Assembly (NCBI GenBank): GCA_934663775.1
Contig: CAKUKU010000015.1
Location: 1 to 52,153, forward strand
Direction of reading: 5' to 3'
DNA: 52,153 nucleotides
DNA from: an uncultured Ellagibacter sp.
GTDB lineage: Bacteria; Actinomycetota; Coriobacteriia; Coriobacteriales; Eggerthellaceae
A model generated the notes under the pieces. The model worked only from the letters and a program-made list of their open reading frames with translations, ran no database searches and was not told the origin of the DNA. Each line of letters begins with the position of its first letter. The stretch's first letter is position 1. The translations under genes were made by a program, and so were the position numbers. Shown piece after piece: positions 35,620 through 43,466 of this stretch.

Positions 35620-37254
35620 CTATTCCACCGAAAACACGATCGGATAGAGCGGCTGCTCGCCGCGCTGCGCGTCGATTTCCAGATCGTCGAAGCGTTCCTC
35701 AATGCGCTCGACCAGGGCGCTCATACGCTCGTCGGAGAAATTCTCGCCCGCAAGCAGCGTCAGCGTGTCGGCATCTTCGGCCTCCATGGTGTCAAGCAGC
35801 GACAGGACCACGTCCTCCACGCTCGAGCCCACCGCCTCGATCGAGCCGTCGGCGATGCCGATGGTGTCGCCGTCGTGGATGGGATTGTCGTGAGCGTCCT
35901 TAGAATCTTTGATGGCCGTGGTCACTTCTCCGGTCTTCGTCTCGGCGAAGGCCTCGGTCATGGCCTCCACGTTCTCGTCGAGCGTGGCGTCCTCATCGAC
36001 GCCGAACAGCGCCGAGAAGGCTTGGGGGACGCTTTTCGTGGGAACGACCGCGCAGGGCACTTCCGCCAGGCCAGCGGCGCTCTGAGCAGCCATGATGATG
36101 TTGGAGTTGTTCGGTAGGATGATGACCGCATCGGCGTTCACGCATCCCACGGCATCGAGCAGATCCTTCGTCGAGGGGTTCATGGTCTGCCCACCCGACA
36201 CCACGACGTCAACGCCTAAGCTCTCGAGAATCCGCGCCATGCCCGAGCCCGCGGCCACCGCCACGAAGCCGAGCTTTTTGCGTTCGGCCTCCTCCTCGGC
36301 CGCAAGCTTCTCGTTGCGCTCGACGGACTGTAGCTTCATGTTGTGGATGAACACCTCGGAAATTTGGCCTCGCTCGAGGAAGTAGTGCAGCACTTTGTCG
36401 GGCGTGTTCGAGTGCACGTGCACCTTGAATTTAGGATTTTCGCCAACGCACAGCTCGCAGTCGCCCATGGTAGACAGGAAATCGAGCGCCTCGTTCTTGT
36501 CGAGCACGTCGGAGTCGACGAGGAACTCGTTGCAGTAGGTGTACTTAGAACCCTCCCAATCGTTGATCTGCTCGATGGCGACCTTCGGGGCAGCACCCGC
36601 GCGCGCGAGCGCGAGCTCGTCGCCGAGCGGACCGGACTTGCCGAGCAGCGCCGCAGTGAACGCATCGACCAGAATGGCCAGGCCGAAGCCGCCGGCGTCG
36701 ACCACGCCGTTCTCCTTGAGCACCGGGAGCAGATCGGGCGTGCGCTGCACCGAGGCGTAGCCTTCCTCGACAATGCATTCAAGCGCTTCATCAGCGGAAA
36801 GCTTCTTCTTACGCGCGTGCTTGGCAGCGGCGGCCATGTCCTTGACAACCGTGAGAATGGTGCCCTCGACCGGCTTGCGCACCGCTTGGAACGCGACTTC
36901 GACCGCGCGGGAGAACGCCGCATCGACCGTTGCGGTGGAAAGCTCGCCCGCGTCCGCGTAGCCCTCGCACAGACCGCGCAGGATCTGTGAGGTGATGACG
37001 CCCGAATTGCCGCGCGCGCCCATGAGGGCGCCCGTGGTGATGGCGCGACGAACCTCGGCCGAGCTCGCGCCGTCGGAGAGCTTCGCGATGTTGTCGACCA
37101 CCGACTTGAGCGTGAGCGACATGTTCGTGCCGGTGTCGCCATCGGGGACGGGGAACACGTTCAGACGGTTAATCTCCTCCTTGCGCTCGCCGAGCTGGGC
37201 AGCGGCCGCGGCAATCGCGGCGAGGACGTCTGATCGGGTGTAGGTTTGTGACAT
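35620..37254 (-). CDS. fakA: DAK2-domain fatty acid kinase, FakA/YloV type
   Basis: The ATP-binding subunit of fatty acid kinase, which phosphorylates FakB-bound fatty acids. 544 residues: an N-terminal DhaL/DAK2 domain with RLNVFPVPDGDTGTNMSLTL (Mg-ATP binding aspartates), GARGNSGVITSQIL and VDAGGFGLAILVDAF, a middle region with HVHSNTPDKVLHYFLERGQ, and a C-terminal DegV-like half with ILPNNSNIIMAAQSAA. It starts 63 nt downstream of the Asp23-family gene, the conserved partner pair. No fakB is present in this window. Acyl-phosphate made this way feeds PlsY together with PlsX. Confidence 0.92.
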   Translation of the reverse strand: MSQTYTRSDVLAAIAAAAAQLGERKEEINRLNVFPVPDGDTGTNMSLTLKSVVDNIAKLSDGASSAEVRRAITTGALMGARGNSGVITSQILRGLCEGYADAGELSTATVDAAFSRAVEVAFQAVRKPVEGTILTVVKDMAAAAKHARKKKLSADEALECIVEEGYASVQRTPDLLPVLKENGVVDAGGFGLAILVDAFTAALLGKSGPLGDELALARAGAAPKVAIEQINDWEGSKYTYCNEFLVDSDVLDKNEALDFLSTMGDCELCVGENPKFKVHVHSNTPDKVLHYFLERGQISEVFIHNMKLQSVERNEKLAAEEEAERKKLGFVAVAAGSGMARILESLGVDVVVSGGQTMNPSTKDLLDAVGCVNADAVIILPNNSNIIMAAQSAAGLAEVPCAVVPTKSVPQAFSALFGVDEDATLDENVEAMTEAFAETKTGEVTTAIKDSKDAHDNPIHDGDTIGIADGSIEAVGSSVEDVVLSLLDTMEAEDADTLTLLAGENFSDERMSALVERIEERFDDLEIDAQRGEQPLYPIVFSVE

Positions 37255-37317
37255 GGTGGGACTATCTCCTTAACAAGCGGATGCGCACCGTCGGGCGCGC
37301 ACCGCCGAAATACGATG

Positions 37318-37665
37318 CTACTTGCGAACCTTCACGCCTTGCACATGGACCTCCACGCCGTCGAGCGGGACGCGCGCGTATTCCTTGAGCGCGAACGTGA
37401 CCTGGTCGACCAGGTTCTGGGAAACGGCGCTGATGTTCGTGCCGTACTCGATAACCACGTAGAGTTCCACATGAACCCCAGCGTCGGTGCTCGAGACAAC
37501 CACGCCGCGGCGTAGGCGGGAAGCGGGCAGGATCTTCGCGATGCCGTCGGCCGCATTCGGGGCCGCCATGCCGACAACGCCGTAGCATTCGAGAGCCGCG
37601 TTGCCGACCATGTCGGCCAGAACGTCGTTGGCAACATGCAAGCTGCCAGGAATCGTTGTGCTCAT
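37318..37665 (-). CDS. Asp23/Gls24 family envelope-stress protein
   Basis: A 115-residue Asp23 (DUF322, YloU) protein: LADMVGNAALECYGVVGMAA, a central helix, then VELYVVIEYGTNISAVSQNL. Members associate with the membrane and are usually next to fakA, as here. ATG 37665 has AAAGGAGC just upstream. The leader contains a GC-only hairpin (37682-37707). A TATACT hexamer at 37724-37729 (- strand) may be its -10, without a clear -35. Confidence 0.9.
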   Translation of the reverse strand: MSTTIPGSLHVANDVLADMVGNAALECYGVVGMAAPNAADGIAKILPASRLRRGVVVSSTDAGVHVELYVVIEYGTNISAVSQNLVDQVTFALKEYARVPLDGVEVHVQGVKVRK

Positions 37666-37723
37666 GATGCTCCTTTCGCAACGCGCGCGATACCTTCTGA
37701 CGCGCGCAATTATCCAAAAACGC

Positions 37724-37729
37724 AGTATA
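37724..37729 (-). promoter_or_regulatory. Possible -10 element of the Asp23-fakA unit
   Basis: TATACT on the - strand about 60 bases before the Asp23-family ATG. The -35 position (ATCGTG) is poor, so the call rests on the -10 hexamer and its place in the divergent gap with rpmB. Confidence 0.35.
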
Positions 37730-37794
37730 GCGCAAGGAAAAGCGCACACGATAGCTGCCCCAACCCAGCGGTCGGTATTACACACGAAAAGTCC

Positions 37795-37824
37795 TTGAAC
37801 AGCATTGGCTCTTTGTGATATAGT
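37795..37824 (+). promoter_or_regulatory. rpmB promoter
   Basis: TTGAAC (37795-37800), 18-nt spacer, TATAGT (37819-37824) with an extended-10 TGA directly before it. The leader to the ATG at 37883 is about 50 nt. Confidence 0.8.
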
Positions 37825-37882
37825 AGTTAGGCTTTTTTGTCATCAACGGTTAGTAACCGGCACGTACATGGAGTTGAGAAAT

Positions 37883-38074
37883 ATGTCGAAGATTTGCGAA
37901 GTTTGCGGTAAGGCACCGTCTTTCGGTCGTAGCGTCAGCCACTCTCATCGAGTGACCAACCGTATGTTCCGTCCGAACATCCAGAAGATCACAATTCGCG
38001 ACGAGAAGGGCCGCGTCCGCAAGGCGAACGTATGCACCCGTTGCATGAAGGCCGGCAAGGTCGAGCGCGCGTAA
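37883..38074 (+). CDS. rpmB: 50S ribosomal protein L28
   Basis: A 63-residue L28: [32 protein letters not shown], and [17 protein letters not shown]. Two CxxC pairs show it is the zinc-binding (C+) form. ATG 37883 is chosen because GGAG lies 9 nt upstream and the sequence aligns with the family start; the longer frame upstream runs into the promoter. Monocistronic, with its own promoter and terminator. Confidence 0.97.
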   Translation: MSKICEVCGKAPSFGRSVSHSHRVTNRMFRPNIQKITIRDEKGRVRKANVCTRCMKAGKVERA

Positions 38075-38121
38075 GAGCCGCATCCTCGACCGCTTACGGT
38101 CGATTCGCCTTATGGCACCGC

Positions 38122-38146
38122 AAAGCCCGCATCTGCGGGCTTTTTT
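38122..38146 (+). terminator. Rho-independent terminator of rpmB
   Basis: AAAGCCCGC (38122-38130), ATCT loop, GCGGGCTTT (38135-38143) and further T residues. Confidence 0.93.
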
Positions 38147-38184
38147 GGGTTTGGGGTGTGGATGCTAGACGCAAGCACCAAGCG

Positions 38185-38216
38185 CGGGGCGACCCCGCAC
38201 GAGCGGAATCGCCCCG
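38185..38216 (-). terminator. Weak hairpin after the zinc-ribbon gene
   Basis: CGGGGCGA (38185-38192) pairs with TCGCCCCG (38209-38216), just beyond the stop of the - strand gene. No T-run, so only a candidate terminator. Confidence 0.4.
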
Positions 38217-38222
38217 ACTACC

Positions 38223-38945
38223 CTAGCTCGGAAGCACGATGAGCAGGCGCTTGCAATTGGGGCACTCGCCGAGCGGCGCATGCGCCTTGATGTCGATGAG
38301 GCGCCCCTGCTCAATGGGCGCGCGGCATGCACCGCAGGCGTTGTCGCGAAGAAGGGCGACCGCCACTCCCCCGCAGTGCCTCGCCGCGCGGTCGTAGCGC
38401 TCCTTCAAGGCGGCGGGCAGGCCAGCCGAGATCTTCTCATGAGCCGCGGCAAACGCCGCCTCCTGCTTCTTGAGCTCGCCGCCCTGCGCCTGGAATTCCG
38501 CGGTCGCTGCCGACTCCGCTTCGCGAAGCTGGTCGAGCGCCGTCGAGATCTGCTTTTCAACTGCGGAAACCTTGTCAAGTTCGGCATCGACCGCCGCAAG
38601 GTCTTCCTCAAGCGTGGCACGGCGCTTCGCAAATCCGTCCATCTCGCGCGTATGCGCCTCGACGTCGCGATACCCGGAAGCCCCATCGATCGCCTTCTGC
38701 GCGGCATCCTGCTTGGCGGCGAGCTTGCCGTCTTCCTCGGAAATCTTGACGAGCTTCTCCTCGGCCTTCGCGCGAAGCTTCCCCACCGCTTCCTGCTTTT
38801 CCTCGATCGCCTTGATCTTCTTGCGCGCGGCGACGATGGTCTTTCGCTGCGGAAGATCGGCGATTTCCTTTTGGACGCGCAGAAGCTCCATGTCGTTGTG
38901 CTGCAACTCGATGAGCGTGGAAATGTCTTCGTCTGTGACCTGCAT
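38223..38945 (-). CDS. C4-type zinc-ribbon coiled-coil protein (DUF164/CdsZ type)
   Basis: A 240-residue protein: a long coiled coil (about 10-180, rich in Glu/Lys/Ala) followed by a zinc ribbon with CGACRAPI and CPNCKRLLIVLP. This architecture is the DUF164 family, which nearly always neighbours the Nif3-family gene, as here. Function is not well settled; a nucleic-acid or ribosome-linked role has been suggested for relatives. ATG 38945 is chosen because GAGG lies 8 nt upstream; it is 50 nt after the Nif3-family stop. Confidence 0.9.
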   Translation of the reverse strand: MQVTDEDISTLIELQHNDMELLRVQKEIADLPQRKTIVAARKKIKAIEEKQEAVGKLRAKAEEKLVKISEEDGKLAAKQDAAQKAIDGASGYRDVEAHTREMDGFAKRRATLEEDLAAVDAELDKVSAVEKQISTALDQLREAESAATAEFQAQGGELKKQEAAFAAAHEKISAGLPAALKERYDRAARHCGGVAVALLRDNACGACRAPIEQGRLIDIKAHAPLGECPNCKRLLIVLPS

Positions 38946-38995
38946 GCGTTTTACCTCGCGCTTCCTTTGTGTTCCGTCGTTTTCCAACCGCTATT

Positions 38996-39886
38996 CTACA
39001 ACCTGGTCGACTCGGGATGCGACCAATTGCCGCTCTGGTCGATAACCTCGATGCAATCTGCGGAAACCCCCGCGTCGGCCACCACGTCGGCGAGCACGCC
39101 GGTATAGGGCAGCTCGGTGGTGTCGTGCCCCAAATCGATGATCGAAAGCCCCGCCGCGGCCGCATCGAGCGCCGCATGGTACTTCACTTCCCCGCAAACA
39201 AGGCAATCCACGTGCTCGCGCAGGCAGGCGGGAATCACGCCCCCGCAGGACCCCGTGAACGTGACCACGCTCTTAACCTCGCGGTCGAAGTCGCCCCATA
39301 CGCGCGGGACCTGCGCAAACACGGATGTACAGCGAGCGGCGAGCTTCTCAAGCGTCATCGGGGCATCGCCTTTGCGCACCTGGCACAGCTGCCCGTAGCC
39401 GCGGTCGGGGCCCGTTGGGCACGGCTCGAGCACGCGACCCGACCAATCGAGCGAGAGCGCGTCGGGCAGCATGCGCGCCGCAAGCGGGCTCGCGTCGAGA
39501 CAGGTGTGAAACGACATCACCGCAACGCCCGACTCGATGGCAGCCCACACAACCGCCCCTGAAGACACCGCCGCCGATGCGCCGGGCATGAACTTGTCGG
39601 GCGGGTTCAAGAAGGCAGGATGATGGGTCACAAGCACGTTCGCGCCGCGCGACGCCGCCTCGTGTATTGCCTCGACCGTGGGGTCGAGCGCCACCGCCAC
39701 GCGTGTGACCTGGCGCGACGGGTCGCCTACGGAAATTCCCGTGCGGTCCCATTCCTCTGCGTCCTCTTTCGGGAACATCCTGAGCAGCGCCTTTTCCAGA
39801 GCGCCCACGCTTAAGTTCCTCTCCTTTTTGGAAAGGGGCCCGGATGCGCGTTTGCTCAGTCCCATCTCTGGTTTCGAAGAAGCCAT
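38996..39886 (-). CDS. Nif3/DUF34 family dinuclear-metal protein
   Basis: A 296-residue Nif3-like protein, often labelled GTP cyclohydrolase 1 type 2 homologue. Metal ligands are visible: VLVTHHPAFLNP, SFHTCLDASPL (usually H-T-N-x-D; here HTCLD), and LGHDTTELPY near the C-terminus (the family has G-H-x-x-x-E). A 35-residue Ser/Lys-rich leader precedes the domain. ATG 39886 has AGGAGG upstream. It forms a unit with the zinc-ribbon gene. Biochemical role uncertain. Confidence 0.9.
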   Translation of the reverse strand: MASSKPEMGLSKRASGPLSKKERNLSVGALEKALLRMFPKEDAEEWDRTGISVGDPSRQVTRVAVALDPTVEAIHEAASRGANVLVTHHPAFLNPPDKFMPGASAAVSSGAVVWAAIESGVAVMSFHTCLDASPLAARMLPDALSLDWSGRVLEPCPTGPDRGYGQLCQVRKGDAPMTLEKLAARCTSVFAQVPRVWGDFDREVKSVVTFTGSCGGVIPACLREHVDCLVCGEVKYHAALDAAAAGLSIIDLGHDTTELPYTGVLADVVADAGVSADCIEVIDQSGNWSHPESTRL

Positions 39887-39927
39887 TTCCACATCCTCCT
39901 TATGCGTTCGGTTTGCCGTTTCGCCTG

Positions 39928-40743
39928 CTATTGTATCGGCAGCTCCCGCCGCCCGCCATGCCCTGTGGGAATAGTCACGCAATCATAACCTGCGCGCACC
40001 ATGAGCTCGTATGCCTCGCGGATGCCGAAGGCGACGTCGGCGGGCTTGTGCGCGTCGGTGCCCACCGTGCAGGGCACGCCCGCGCGGCGAAACGTCGCGA
40101 GCAGGTCAGGCGCCGGGTACATCTCGGCACAGCGCTTCGCCGCACCCGCCGTGTTCACCTCGATCATGCGCCCGCCCACACGCGCAGCCTCGGCCATACG
40201 CGCGTACAGGGGAGCAAGCGGGTAGGTCGGAAAATGCCCGAGCTTTTTGGGCAGGTCGGGATGCGCGAGCACGTCGAAGCGCTCGGAGGAGACCGCCATC
40301 GCGCACCATTCGTCCACGTAGCGCTCCCATATGCGATCGGGCGCGCCCGGAGAAAGCCACGGGCTCTCGACGTCCTCGTTGTCGATTCCCCAGGCTCCAA
40401 GGAAGTGCACCGAGCCTATCACCACGTCGAAGCGCGAGGTGTCGCGCTCGGCAGGCGTGCGGTCCTCGTCGACGCCGAGCCAGTCCATCTCGCACCCCGA
40501 AAGGACGGTCATGCGCGGGTGCTCCGCACGGGCGCGATCGATATCGGCGAGATAGCCCTCGATCGCCTCGCGGGGCATGGCCTCGTCGCCACGCGGGTTG
40601 AAGGCAGCGGAGAGCGGGAAGTGCTCGGTTACGGCGAGCACCTCGATCCCCGCCGCGTCAGCCGCCGCCGCGAGCTCGGTCACCGTACCCTGCCCGTGGC
40701 CGCACAGCGCCGTGTGGGAATGCGTGTTCACCAGCGGCATCAT
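39928..40743 (-). CDS. PHP-domain histidinol-phosphatase-type phosphoesterase
   Basis: A 271-residue PHP phosphoesterase: NTHSHTALCGHG at the N-terminus (metal ligands), VTEHFPL, LSGCEMDW, GSVHFLG, AHPDLPKKLG, and VGTDAHKPADVAFG near the end, the set expected of HisK/HisJ histidinol phosphatases. No other histidine-pathway gene is in the window, so the substrate is inferred. ATG 40743 is 7 nt after the cysteine desulfurase stop; GAGG is 11 nt upstream. A second ATG follows at 40740. Confidence 0.88.
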   Translation of the reverse strand: MMPLVNTHSHTALCGHGQGTVTELAAAADAAGIEVLAVTEHFPLSAAFNPRGDEAMPREAIEGYLADIDRARAEHPRMTVLSGCEMDWLGVDEDRTPAERDTSRFDVVIGSVHFLGAWGIDNEDVESPWLSPGAPDRIWERYVDEWCAMAVSSERFDVLAHPDLPKKLGHFPTYPLAPLYARMAEAARVGGRMIEVNTAGAAKRCAEMYPAPDLLATFRRAGVPCTVGTDAHKPADVAFGIREAYELMVRAGYDCVTIPTGHGGRRELPIQ

Positions 40744-40750
40744 GGGTGCG

Positions 40751-41962
40751 CTAGCCTCGATTCCAGTTGAGAGCCTCGCCGAAAGCGACAAGGAACCTAT
40801 CGATGTCGTCGGCGGTGGTGTAGCGCCCCATCGAGATGCGCAGCGCCCCGTAGGCGTCATCGCCTTCCACGCCGATGGAACGCAGCACGTGACTCGGCTC
40901 GAGCGAGTGCGACGAGCAGGCAGACCCGCCCGACACGCCGAAGCCCTTCATGTCGAGGCGCAGGATGAGCGTCTCGCTTTCCAGGTCGCTCACGATCACA
41001 TGCACGATGTTCGGCAGGAAGTCCAGCGACCCGCGCGGCACGTCGACCGTCGGGCGCACGCCCGGCACCCGGGAAAGCTTCTCGTAGAGCTCATCGCGCA
41101 GCTCGCGCAGGCGGGCGGATTCCACAGGCTCCATCGCGCAGACCGCGCGGCAAGCGGCGGCGAAACCGGCGGCGCCCATGACGTTCTGCGTGCCGGAGCG
41201 CCGTCCCGCCTCCTGCCCGCCGCCGAGCTGGAACGCCGCAAGCGGGGTACGCGCTTTTAGGTACAGCGCGCCGATGCCCTTCGGTCCGCCAACCTTGTGT
41301 GCGGAAAACGACGCGGCATCGACGTCCCATTCACCCACGTCAAGAGGCATCTTCCCCAAAGCTTGGGTCGCATCGACGTGAAAGAGCGCACCTTTGGCGT
41401 GCGCGATGTCGGCAAGTTCGCGCACCGGCTCGATGCTGCCGAGCTCGGAGTTCGCAGCCTGAATGGACACGAGCACCGTGTCGGCGTCGATCGCGCCCTC
41501 AAGCACGGCGGCGGTGATGAAGCCTCGGGAGTCGGGGCGCAGGCGCGTCACGCGAAAGCCCTGCTGCTCGAGGCGCTTTGCGGGCATGAGCACCGCCTCG
41601 TGCTCGATGTCCGACACGATGACGTGCGGCGTGAACGAGCCCGAGGCCACGCGGCGCGCCTCGGCAGCCGCGGGGGCGACGCCCAGAAGCACCGTGTCGT
41701 CGGATTCGGTGGAGCCCGACGTGAAGATGACCTCGCTCGGGCGGGATGCACCGATGTCGCGAGCGATCGACTTGCGCGCGGCTTCGAGCGCCTCGAAGGC
41801 GGCGCGACCGGGCGAGTGGAGCGAGTTCGCGTTCATATTGAGGGCGAGGTTGTCGCGCCCGCAGGTGAGATAGGGCTCCATAGCCTCGAGCGCCTCTTCA
41901 CACAGAGGCGCTGTCGCGGCGTAATCGAGATACACGTAGTCGGGACTCACAGTGGCGGGCAT
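40751..41962 (-). CDS. Cysteine desulfurase (NifS/IscS family)
   Basis: A PLP enzyme releasing sulfur from cysteine for Fe-S clusters and thio-cofactors. 403 residues: FTSGSTESDDTVLLG, SDIEHEAVLMPA, HVDATQALGKMPLD, SAHKVGGPKGIGALY (PLP-lysine) and the catalytic Cys in GVSGGSACSSHSLEPSHVL. Start ATG 41962 is 3 nt after the rpe stop with GAGGAG upstream. No IscU or thiI is adjacent. The short active-site loop with SxxS fits group II NifS/IscS. Confidence 0.93.
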   Translation of the reverse strand: MPATVSPDYVYLDYAATAPLCEEALEAMEPYLTCGRDNLALNMNANSLHSPGRAAFEALEAARKSIARDIGASRPSEVIFTSGSTESDDTVLLGVAPAAAEARRVASGSFTPHVIVSDIEHEAVLMPAKRLEQQGFRVTRLRPDSRGFITAAVLEGAIDADTVLVSIQAANSELGSIEPVRELADIAHAKGALFHVDATQALGKMPLDVGEWDVDAASFSAHKVGGPKGIGALYLKARTPLAAFQLGGGQEAGRRSGTQNVMGAAGFAAACRAVCAMEPVESARLRELRDELYEKLSRVPGVRPTVDVPRGSLDFLPNIVHVIVSDLESETLILRLDMKGFGVSGGSACSSHSLEPSHVLRSIGVEGDDAYGALRISMGRYTTADDIDRFLVAFGEALNWNRG

Positions 41963-41965
41963 TGC

Positions 41966-42700
41966 CTACATCTCCTCTTCGGCGAGGGCTTCCTCGGCCT
42001 GCGCTTCCTCGATGGCCGCCACGCGCGCGGCGTCGCCCTTCTCCTTCACGGCGGCAAGCGCGGCTGCGGGGTCTTCCGCCCCAAAGACAGCGCTGCCGCA
42101 CACGAGCACGTCGGCGCCAGCCGCGGTGAGCCGCTCGACCGTTGCCTCGGACACGCCGCCGTCAACCTCGATCAGGAGCGCGTCGTTGCCGACCGCGCGC
42201 GCCATCTCGACGACGGCCGCAACCTTCTCCTCGCTGCCCTCGATGTAGCTTTGCCCCGAAAAGCCCGGCTCGACGCTCATCACGAGCACCATGTCGAGGC
42301 GCGCGATGACCTCCTCGAGCACCTCGGGGGGCGTGTGGGGCTTGAGTGCCACGGCGGCCTTCGCGCCCGCGTCATGGATCATGTCGACCGCACGGCGCAG
42401 CTCGTCGCCGTAGAGCACCTCGGCGTGCACGCACGCGATGTCGGCGCCCGCTTCCAAAAACCAGGGCAGCTCGTCGAGCGGATTGTCGATCATGAGGTGC
42501 ACGTCGAGCGGGATGTTCGCCAGCTTCGCCAGCTGCTTCACCACGGGAACGCCCATGGTGAGGTTGGGGACGAAGTGCCCGTCCATTACGTCGACGTGGA
42601 CATAGCCCGCGCCCGCCTGCTCGATCATGCGGATGTCGCGCCCTAGGTTCATGAAATCCGCCGACAGGATCGACGGGGCTATCTTCACCGGCTGAAACAT
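41966..42700 (-). CDS. rpe: Ribulose-phosphate 3-epimerase
   Basis: Interconverts ribulose 5-phosphate and xylulose 5-phosphate. TIM-barrel landmarks: IAPSILSADFMNLG, HVDVMDGHFVPNLTMG, DVHLMIDNP, VMSVEPGFSGQ and IEVDGGVS. 244 residues, with a Glu/Ala-rich tail of about 20 residues (AQAEEALAEEEM) beyond the normal end. ATG 42700 has AGGAGC upstream. A TAGAAT hexamer at 42759-42764 (- strand) may be its -10. First gene of rpe-nifS-PHP. Confidence 0.95.
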   Translation of the reverse strand: MFQPVKIAPSILSADFMNLGRDIRMIEQAGAGYVHVDVMDGHFVPNLTMGVPVVKQLAKLANIPLDVHLMIDNPLDELPWFLEAGADIACVHAEVLYGDELRRAVDMIHDAGAKAAVALKPHTPPEVLEEVIARLDMVLVMSVEPGFSGQSYIEGSEEKVAAVVEMARAVGNDALLIEVDGGVSEATVERLTAAGADVLVCGSAVFGAEDPAAALAAVKEKGDAARVAAIEEAQAEEALAEEEM

Positions 42701-42815
42701 GACTGCTCCTATCTGCCTGTTGCGCCGCCCACCTGCGGCGTTCTCTCGTCATGCAGCCATTCTAGCGCACCGGGCGCGCGCGACGGGCATATCGCCCCTT
42801 GACATGTGAAATCAC

Positions 42816-42853
42816 CACGCGCCGAGGTGCGCGTGCGACAGCGCGCCTATAAT
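42816..42853 (+). promoter_or_regulatory. Promoter and operator-like dyad of the alkyltransferase-like gene
   Basis: A perfect TATAAT at 42848-42853 has no normal -35, but CACGCGC (42816-42822) and GCGCGTG (42829-42835) form a 7-bp dyad covering the -35 position. A TTGACA occurs at 42799-42804, 43 nt from the -10, too far for direct use. Confidence 0.55.
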
Positions 42854-42881
42854 GGAAGGCATCGATGAGGAAGAAGGCCCC

Positions 42882-43361
42882 ATGACGCAAAGCATGCTCT
42901 CGCACTATTCCTATCCCACCCCCCACGGCCCGATCACCATCTGCGTGAGCGAGAAGGGTGTGCGCGCAGTGGCGTTCGGCGAGGTGCAGCTTGCGGGGAC
43001 ACGGCGCCCAACCGAGCTTTCGAACCGCTGCGCCACCGAGCTTTTGGAATACTTCGCGGGCAAGCGCACCGCCTTCGACGTCCCGCTCGACCCCGAGGGG
43101 ACCGCGTTCCAGAAAAGCGTGTGGGAAGCGCTCGCGCTCGTGCCCTACGGCACGTCGATCACGAGCAGCAACCTCGCACGCAAGCTGGGGCAGCCGAAAT
43201 CGTACCGCGCCGTTGGGGCGGCGGTGAGGGAAAACCCGCTCGCCGTGATCGTTCCCGACCAGCGCGTGGTGCGCGCCGACGGACGGCCCATCGCTGCCGA
43301 TGCGCGCGGACGCATCCGCGAGGGGCTTCTGCGCATGGAGCAGGAGCGCACGGGAGCTTAA
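42882..43361 (+). CDS. Alkyltransferase-like protein (O6-alkylguanine transferase homologue lacking the active Cys)
   Basis: A 159-residue protein with the Ada/MGMT DNA-binding domain: GTAFQKSVWEALALVPYGTS, then YRAVGAAVRENPLAVIVP. In active enzymes the next residues are C-H-R-V; here they are DQRVV, encoded CCC GAC CAG CGC GTG, so the acceptor Cys and neighbouring His are both replaced. Alkyltransferase-like proteins that bind lesions and signal to excision repair have Trp or Ala there. I infer a non-transferring lesion sensor. ATG 42882 is chosen (GAAGAAGG upstream); the in-frame ATG at 42852 is inside the -10 box. Confidence 0.85.
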   Translation: MTQSMLSHYSYPTPHGPITICVSEKGVRAVAFGEVQLAGTRRPTELSNRCATELLEYFAGKRTAFDVPLDPEGTAFQKSVWEALALVPYGTSITSSNLARKLGQPKSYRAVGAAVRENPLAVIVPDQRVVRADGRPIAADARGRIREGLLRMEQERTGA

Positions 43362-43466
43362 CGTAGCGGCTCACGACCATTCGAGGCCGAACCAAACGCG
43401 AACCCGCAAGGCCGAGCGACGGTCAATCCCGCGTGCCAGGCAACGATAAAGAAGAGGCAAGACACC

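Noticed and set aside
42799..42804. TTGACA taken as the -35 for TATAAT at 42848
   Set aside because: The 43-bp spacing is far outside the working range, and no -10 follows it at 16-18 bp on the + strand.
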